The notes beneath the pieces were generated by a model, which was not told the origin of the DNA, did no database searches, and saw nothing but the letters and a program-made list of their open reading frames with translations. This document shows positions 39,310 through 44,139 of a stretch of 44,139 bases of DNA, piece after piece. The stretch comes from Flavobacteriales bacterium (GTDB lineage Bacteria; Bacteroidota; Bacteroidia; NS11-12g; UBA955), in assembly GCA_947487055.1 (NCBI GenBank), contig CANKVN010000006.1:1-44139 (forward strand), in the 5' to 3' direction. Both the position numbers and the translations under genes were made by a program. The number at the start of each line of letters is the position of its first letter. Position 1 is the first letter of the stretch.

Positions 39310-41174
39310 TGTAACAATATTTTTTGATGGTAGAACGGCTTTCCGTCTTTTTGTATTTGAATAATGTAAGTTCCGGCTGCGAGGCCGATTCCATCGATAC
39401 GCAGTTTGTGAATACCGGTACCCAAAGTTATTTGCTTGTTGGTTTTCAAAGACTGCCCCAGCATGTTGGTAAGGCTGGCCTGGTATACCCCGGCAGTTTC
39501 TACTTTTAGTTCAATGAATACATCGTTTTGGCTCGGAACGGGAAATACCCTGATATCGGCTATGGGAGCAGCCAGAAGGTTATCGGTTAATTTAATCCTT
39601 GAAATCCAGGCGTTCATGTTACTGTTGATGCCATAGGAACCCACAGCATAGAAAACACCCGGTTCGTTGTATTTTGCCTGAATGCCTTCATAATCACCCC
39701 AGCGTTGCTCTCCTTTTGGAATGTAGCTGTAATTAATCAAGCTTTTGCCCTTAACCATTTTAACGATAGAACTGTATTCGCCCAAACGGTTTCTGTATAT
39801 GGCAGCCGTACCCGGATAATGCCAGGGACTGCTATAAACAAAGGTAATTACTGCACTGGGATCGTCTGCTGTTTTACCGGCCGAGGCAATGGCTGGATAG
39901 CCCATGTCCAAGGAATCATCGGTAATCATATTGGCCTCAATGTGTGGTTCTGCCGAAATTTGATGGATGGTGTTGTGCGTCAGGTGAGCCTGCATGGTCT
40001 TGAAATTCATGCAGTTTTGCAGGTATTGAACAGAATTGCCCAACCTGATTGCGCTGAGCACACGGGCATCATTGGTGCGCAATTTGTAGGAGGTGTCGGG
40101 CTGAAGCGCACTTGGCGGAAATCCATATTTCATGGGCGATACCATGGTTTTCATGGTTAAATCCGCCTTGCCGCTGCGCTGGGTGTTGGTAACATGAAGC
40201 AGAAATACCGTATCATTCACCTCGTCTATGGGTTTCACGCTGATAAAGTAATTGTCTGTTCCTTCAGGCCTGGGACCATTTTGTATGGCACAAATGCTTC
40301 GAAGGGATTTGCCCTGGTATTTTATGTTTGAATAGTGATTTTTATGCAGTGTATCGCCCTTGTAGCCATCTTCTTTGTTGATTTGCCAGATAATGGCTTC
40401 GGTAAATCCTTCTTCCCAGGAGGCACCTACGCCGATTAAATTAACAGTGAAAAACAAATCGCTGCTGTTGTGCGATACAATGGGATAATCGCTCCAAATG
40501 GAATCTTTGGTTGGCTTTCCGGGGATTTTGTATACATTCCAGGATTGCGATGGGTCGTTGGTTTGGCTGAATGCAACCACAATAAAACTGTTTTTGTCTG
40601 TGGTGCCATGCATGTAAAGCAAGATAAAGCGGTCTGCAATGGGGTCATACATTACCCTGGGGTCAAAAACACGGTCCATGACGGGAAAAGCGTCTATTTT
40701 TTTGTTGACGTTGGCAAATTGTATCAATCCCCATCGGTTTTTGAAATTTCCATTTTCATCGTAAACCCGGATAACGGTGTTCAATACACTGATGACCGTT
40801 CCATTGTTGCTTACCGCAATGTGGTTGTCGTTTGGGGTCCCCGATCCGAAGGTTCCATCCCATCCGTTTACGTCTTCAGGAGCAATCTGTTCGGGATTTA
40901 CAGGCTTTCCGGAGTAATTGCCCCGTCTTGCCATATTCTTTTGGTTAAAGGCGCTTCGTTTTGCGTCAATTCTCTTTCGTAAACCATCATCAACGCCCGA
41001 AGGTAAGGGCATTTCGGGATGCTGCTCCGAAACCTGCAACCAGTCGTCGGTGGCCGTTTGCGGATTGAATACGTGCATCAGCGGGGTTTTGTGATCCCGA
41101 ATGATCTGGAAGTTTTGTCCATTTAAGCCATTGAAGGCCAAAACCAAGATTAAAGCAAGCCGAAATTTCAACAT
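39306..41174 (-). CDS. Secreted protein with T9SS type A sorting domain
   Basis: The 622-residue precursor begins with signal peptide MLKFRLALILVLAFNGLNG. The large middle (about 100-530) has recurring motifs such as WDGTFGSGTPNDNHIAVSNN, DRVFDPRVMYDPIADRFILLY and RWGDYEGIQAKYNEPGVFYAVGSYG, which suggest a beta-propeller-like domain. The C-terminal 85 residues (from ADIRVFPVPSQND to GTYIIQIQKDGKPFYHQKILL) are a typical type A sorting domain that directs export by the type IX system and surface attachment. Function of the cargo is unknown. It is 4-base-coupled to truB, which is odd company for a surface protein. Confidence 0.9.
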   Translation of the reverse strand: MLKFRLALILVLAFNGLNGQNFQIIRDHKTPLMHVFNPQTATDDWLQVSEQHPEMPLPSGVDDGLRKRIDAKRSAFNQKNMARRGNYSGKPVNPEQIAPEDVNGWDGTFGSGTPNDNHIAVSNNGTVISVLNTVIRVYDENGNFKNRWGLIQFANVNKKIDAFPVMDRVFDPRVMYDPIADRFILLYMHGTTDKNSFIVVAFSQTNDPSQSWNVYKIPGKPTKDSIWSDYPIVSHNSSDLFFTVNLIGVGASWEEGFTEAIIWQINKEDGYKGDTLHKNHYSNIKYQGKSLRSICAIQNGPRPEGTDNYFISVKPIDEVNDTVFLLHVTNTQRSGKADLTMKTMVSPMKYGFPPSALQPDTSYKLRTNDARVLSAIRLGNSVQYLQNCMNFKTMQAHLTHNTIHQISAEPHIEANMITDDSLDMGYPAIASAGKTADDPSAVITFVYSSPWHYPGTAAIYRNRLGEYSSIVKMVKGKSLINYSYIPKGEQRWGDYEGIQAKYNEPGVFYAVGSYGINSNMNAWISRIKLTDNLLAAPIADIRVFPVPSQNDVFIELKVETAGVYQASLTNMLGQSLKTNKQITLGTGIHKLRIDGIGLAAGTYIIQIQKDGKPFYHQKILLQ

Positions 41175-41210
41175 GATTTGACATGCAAATTACGAAAAAA
41201 TGACGAACAA

Positions 41211-42242
41211 TCAGCGGCTGTTGACTTCCATTTCCAGTTCAATACCAAATTTAATGCGGATGTCTTCCACAATTTCCCGGGCCAGACTGATAATATCCTT
41301 GCCCGTAGCATTGCCATAATTCACCAAAACCAGGGCCTGCTTTTCGTGAACGCCTGCATCGCCGCGCCTGAATCCTTTCCATCCGCCTTTTTCAATGAGC
41401 CAGCCCGCGGCAATTTTAACGCCGCCATCGGGTTGTTCAAAACATTTGGCATCCGGAAATTGCTTCGTTATAGCCGCTGCCTGCGTTGCCGAAATAACCG
41501 GATTTTTGAAAAAACTGCCGCAATTGCCCAATACCGAAGGGTCCGGTAGTTTGCTTTGGCGAATGTGTATTACAGCACGGCTAACGTCGGCTATGCCTGG
41601 TTTGTTTATTTTCCAGTTGTCCAGTGTGGTGGCAATGTCGCCATATTTTACGTTTACAACAGGGTTTTTGCTCAGCCTGAGGGTTACTTCTGTGATGAAA
41701 TAACGCCCTTTACCTTCCTGTTTGAATATGCTGTCGCGATAGCCGAAGCGGCAATCCTTCGCATGCATGCTTATCATCTTGCCTGCTAGCATATCAAATG
41801 CCCGCAGGGATTCAAATACATCTTTAAGTTCAGCGCCATAGGCACCAATGTTTTGTATCGGAGCAGCACCCATTGTTCCGGGAATGAGGCTCATGTTTTC
41901 CAGGCCTCCCCAGTTGTGTTGTACGGCATGCATCACCACAGTATGCCAGGGTTCACCGCCACCGCAGGTAAGGTAAACATGCTCTGCTGTTTGGTGTGAA
42001 ATGTTTATGCCTGAAAAGCAATTTCTCAATATTAGACCTGGATAATCGCCGGTAAATACAATATTGCTGCCACCCCCCAAAATTAGCGGGCTGCTCTGGG
42101 TAAGTAAATTGGTTTTCCAAATACTGTTCAGCTGTTCAATTTCTGCAATCTCTGCAAATAACATAGCCGAAATGTCAAAACCAAAGGTATTCAATGACCT
42201 GAGGGAAACCTGCCGCTGCAACATGGCGTGCAATTTAATCAT
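41211..42242 (-). CDS. murB: UDP-N-acetylenolpyruvoylglucosamine reductase MurB
   Basis: ATG 42242 (MIKLHAMLQRQV) gives 343 residues, the size of the E. coli-type enzyme. The frame stays open upstream to 42623, but that 127-residue stretch has no family match and lies over crtZ, so I reject it. Seen are the FAD-binding LILGGGSNIVFTGDYPGLIL, GTMGAAPIQNIGAYGAEL and the catalytic-serine loop CGSFFKNP. The final IKFGIELEMEVNSR contains the conserved glutamate. The enzyme makes UDP-MurNAc for peptidoglycan. It is divergent from crtZ. Confidence 0.95.
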   Translation of the reverse strand: MIKLHAMLQRQVSLRSLNTFGFDISAMLFAEIAEIEQLNSIWKTNLLTQSSPLILGGGSNIVFTGDYPGLILRNCFSGINISHQTAEHVYLTCGGGEPWHTVVMHAVQHNWGGLENMSLIPGTMGAAPIQNIGAYGAELKDVFESLRAFDMLAGKMISMHAKDCRFGYRDSIFKQEGKGRYFITEVTLRLSKNPVVNVKYGDIATTLDNWKINKPGIADVSRAVIHIRQSKLPDPSVLGNCGSFFKNPVISATQAAAITKQFPDAKCFEQPDGGVKIAAGWLIEKGGWKGFRRGDAGVHEKQALVLVNYGNATGKDIISLAREIVEDIRIKFGIELEMEVNSR

Positions 42243-42299
42243 CACCCCGGTCGCTAATATACAGGAGTTATCAACGTCTGTTGTTTTAGGAAAAAGGAC

Positions 42300-42313
42300 A
42301 TGACGAATGTCAT
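42300..42313. promoter_or_regulatory. Inverted repeat between murB and crtZ
   Basis: ATGAC and GTCAT enclose a 4-base spacer (GAAT). A separate palindrome TTGTACAA is at 42369-42376. The 165-base gap holds no TAnnTTTG box on either strand. The repeats might be operators for the divergent murB or crtZ, but each is short. Confidence 0.25.
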
Positions 42314-42407
42314 CTAAATCACGAAAGTTGCCGTGTTTATTAGGAAATGTCGAAAAAAAATAGTTAAATTGTACAACAAACTCTTTCTGCGATTGATTGT
42401 TTACTAA

Positions 42408-42863
42408 ATGATGAGCCTTACATCCCACCTGTTTAACACGTTTTTTTTCTTTGCATTGATGGAAGGAGTAGCATGGTTTACCCACAAATACATCATGCAT
42501 GGATTCGGCTGGATATGGCACAAAAGCCACCACGAGCCGCGAAAAGGCAAGCTCGAACTTAACGATTTGTATGGTTTTGTGTTTGCCTTGCCTTCGATGA
42601 TTTTTATTGTACTCGGCAGCCATGAGATGGACTGGCGTTTCTCTGCCGGATTAGGCATAGCCTTATACGGATTGGCTTATTTCTTAGTGCACGATGTTTT
42701 TGTTCATCAGCGCGTAAAATGGCTTAAAAAAACCAAAATACCTTATTTCAGAGCCATGCGCCTAACACACCATTTGCACCATGCAGTGCACACCAAAGAA
42801 GGCGCAGAAGCTTTCGGATTTTTATTCGTTCTACCCAAATATGTCAGGAGATTCCGTGGCTAA
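42408..42863 (+). CDS. crtZ: Beta-carotene hydroxylase CrtZ
   Basis: The 151-residue membrane protein has the four histidine clusters of the fatty-acid-hydroxylase-type diiron enzymes: HKYIMH (26-31), HKSHH (38-42), HDVFVH and HHLHH. Between them are about three to four hydrophobic helices. It adds hydroxyl groups to the beta-rings, giving zeaxanthin. ATG 42411 is an equally possible start. It overlaps crtI by 23 bases, so the two are translated from one transcript. A lycopene cyclase gene would be needed and is not in view. Confidence 0.93.
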   Translation: MMSLTSHLFNTFFFFALMEGVAWFTHKYIMHGFGWIWHKSHHEPRKGKLELNDLYGFVFALPSMIFIVLGSHEMDWRFSAGLGIALYGLAYFLVHDVFVHQRVKWLKKTKIPYFRAMRLTHHLHHAVHTKEGAEAFGFLFVLPKYVRRFRG

Positions 42864-44139
42864 AAAAGTAATCATAACCGGTGCAGGTCTTGGGGGATTG
42901 AGCACCGCCTTGCGTCTGGCTCATCAAGGTTACGAAGTAGAAATACTGGAGCAGTACGAACGTCCGGGAGGCCGCCTGAACTTGTTGAAAAAAGATGGTT
43001 TTACCTTTGATATTGGTCCATCCTTCTTCAGCATGAGCTATGAGTTTCGCGAATTGTTTGACAGCATTGGGGAACCAATACCTTTTGAGCTGAATGAATT
43101 GAATCCGCTTTACACGGTAAACATAGAAGGGCGTGACAAAGTATACCGCATTTTCAAAGACCTCGAAAAACTGGCCCTTGAGTTTAAAGACATAGAACCT
43201 GATTTCGAAAGAAAAGCAGAGAAATACCTGAAAAGAGCAGGGGAAATATTTCATGATACCGAATACCGGATCATAAAGAAAAATTTCAATGGCATGCTCC
43301 CATTTCTTCTGAGTATGGCAACCGTTCCTAAAAAACATTTACCCAAGATGTTTCGCACATTCTGGGCCGAGTTGGAGCGCCATTTCGAAAGCGAAGACGT
43401 TAAGATAATTTTCTCGCTGGTAGCCTTCTTTCTGGGAGCAACTCCATTCAATACGCCTTCTGTATATAATCTCCTGAACTATACAGAACTAAAACACGAT
43501 GGCTACTGGAACGTGAAAGGTGGCATGTATAAAATTGTGGAAGGTATGCTGCCCCTGCTGGAGAAAAAAGGAGTAAAACTTCATTGCAATACCAAAGTGG
43601 TTTCTGTGAAGGAACACAATGGCAAGATGGTTTCTGTTACCGATGAGCATGGAAAAGAGTGGACTGCAGACCTTTTTGTGATCAATGCGGATGCCGCTTC
43701 TTTCCGTGGTCAATTCCTCAACAGGCCCAAATTTACGGAGCAAAAGCTCGATAAAATGGAATGGACACTGGCTCCTTTCACCATTTACCTGGGCGTGAAA
43801 GGGAAGATGGATGGAATTGCCCATCACAATTATTTCCTGGGCAATAATTTCAGGCAATATGCCGATACCATTTTCAGAAGTACTGTTGCCCCGGAAAAGC
43901 CATATTATTATGTGAATGTGGCCAGCAAGAGCAATCCGGAGTGTGCTCCCGATAATTGCGAAAACCTCTTTATTTTGTGTCCTGTCCCCGACAGAAGGGT
44001 AAAGCCTACCTGGGAAGATGCAGATAAGTTGGCCAACGAAATTATCGAAGACTTAAGCCGCCGAACCGGATATGATATCCAAAGCAATACCCTAAGCAAA
44101 ACCATCTACACCCCAATAGAATGGGAAAAAATGTTCTCC
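42841..44139 (+). CDS. crtI: Phytoene desaturase CrtI, 5' part only
   Basis: ATG 42841 opens a frame that runs off the window after 433 codons; the full enzyme has about 490 residues. The N-terminus MSGDSVAKKVIITGAGLGGL has the FAD-binding GxGxxG, followed by EILEQYERPGGR. Later parts include FDIGPSFFSM, ATPFNTPSVYNLLNYTEL, WNVKGGMYKIVEGMLPLLE and FVINADAA. It desaturates phytoene toward lycopene. Other CrtI-like desaturases or isomerases cannot be fully excluded without the C-terminus, but crtZ next door supports a carotenoid role. The start codon is inside crtZ. Confidence 0.93.
   Translation, partial: MSGDSVAKKVIITGAGLGGLSTALRLAHQGYEVEILEQYERPGGRLNLLKKDGFTFDIGPSFFSMSYEFRELFDSIGEPIPFELNELNPLYTVNIEGRDKVYRIFKDLEKLALEFKDIEPDFERKAEKYLKRAGEIFHDTEYRIIKKNFNGMLPFLLSMATVPKKHLPKMFRTFWAELERHFESEDVKIIFSLVAFFLGATPFNTPSVYNLLNYTELKHDGYWNVKGGMYKIVEGMLPLLEKKGVKLHCNTKVVSVKEHNGKMVSVTDEHGKEWTADLFVINADAASFRGQFLNRPKFTEQKLDKMEWTLAPFTIYLGVKGKMDGIAHHNYFLGNNFRQYADTIFRSTVAPEKPYYYVNVASKSNPECAPDNCENLFILCPVPDRRVKPTWEDADKLANEIIEDLSRRTGYDIQSNTLSKTIYTPIEWEKMFS

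Noticed and set aside
42369-42376. CarH/LitR-type operator (TTGTACAA)
   Set aside because: Such regulators bind several tandem copies with about 11-base spacing; only one copy is present, and no regulator gene is in view.
42243-42623. N-terminal extension of murB
   Set aside because: The frame is open but the 127 residues do not belong to MurB, contain no motif and cover the start of crtZ.
1-44139. CRISPR array, insertion sequences, prophage, tRNA or rRNA
   Set aside because: No spaced identical repeats, transposase or integrase motifs, or cloverleaf or rRNA sequence were found; the gaps between genes are too short for most of these.

Overview
This window is a densely packed piece of a Bacteroidota chromosome with roughly balanced base composition. 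Several things point to that phylum. The window has gliding-motility genes gldD and gldE beside mutY and ssb, a secreted protein with a type IX secretion (T9SS) sorting domain, and an OmpA protein whose domain order matches PorE. It also has a flavobacterium-type crtZ/crtI carotenoid pair. Promoter-like TAnnTTTG boxes occur, and Shine-Dalgarno sequences are almost absent. A strong Shine-Dalgarno sequence sits in front of rpsR, a trait published for non-Flavobacteriia Bacteroidetes, but I do not name a genus. I see no insertion sequence, prophage, CRISPR array, tRNA or rRNA gene. No gene-free stretch exceeds 300 bases; the longest gaps are about 160-170 bases.

Layout. 1-5.2 kb: the 3' end of a Tex-like S1 RNA-binding gene, urocanate hydratase (hutU), a degenerate LytM-like envelope protein and a P-type cation ATPase. 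5.2-9.2 kb (minus): an outer-membrane-like protein, then, past a terminator, a tight operon of a sigma-54 activator, lptE, a TPR protein and secG. 9.4-13 kb (plus): topoisomerase IV subunit A and a secreted S1/P1 nuclease or phospholipase C-like enzyme. 13-19.1 kb (minus): the run mutY-ssb-gldE-gldD-PorE-like OmpA-LOG. 19.2-24.1 kb (plus): HU, a TPR protein, a 29-residue mS38/bS22-like ribosomal protein, RNase G and metG. 24.1-25.4 kb (minus): a secreted HExxH protein.

25.5-30 kb (plus): translation genes rpmH-rnpA-yidD and rpsF-rpsR-rplI, the latter closed by a terminator, then an MMPL-family exporter. 30-31 kb (minus): a LuxE/PaaK-like acyl-activating enzyme whose 5' end overlaps a divergent lipoprotein gene. 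31.5-36.6 kb (plus): two tandem OmpH/Skp chaperones, a terminator, then murI, uvrC and pabB. 36.6-42.2 kb (minus): an orphan PhoB-like regulator with 11-base-phased repeats upstream, a TlpA-like thioredoxin lipoprotein, truB, a T9SS cargo protein and murB. 42.4 kb to the end (plus): crtZ and a truncated crtI.

Most of the content is conserved housekeeping and envelope biogenesis: LPS transport, Sec translocation, OMP chaperoning, peptidoglycan precursors, and gliding/T9SS. I did not find a clearly new multi-gene system. The best leads are regulatory: the lone strong Shine-Dalgarno at rpsR, the phased repeats before the PhoB-like gene, the hutU promoter palindrome, and -7 boxes that predict nearly leaderless mRNAs.
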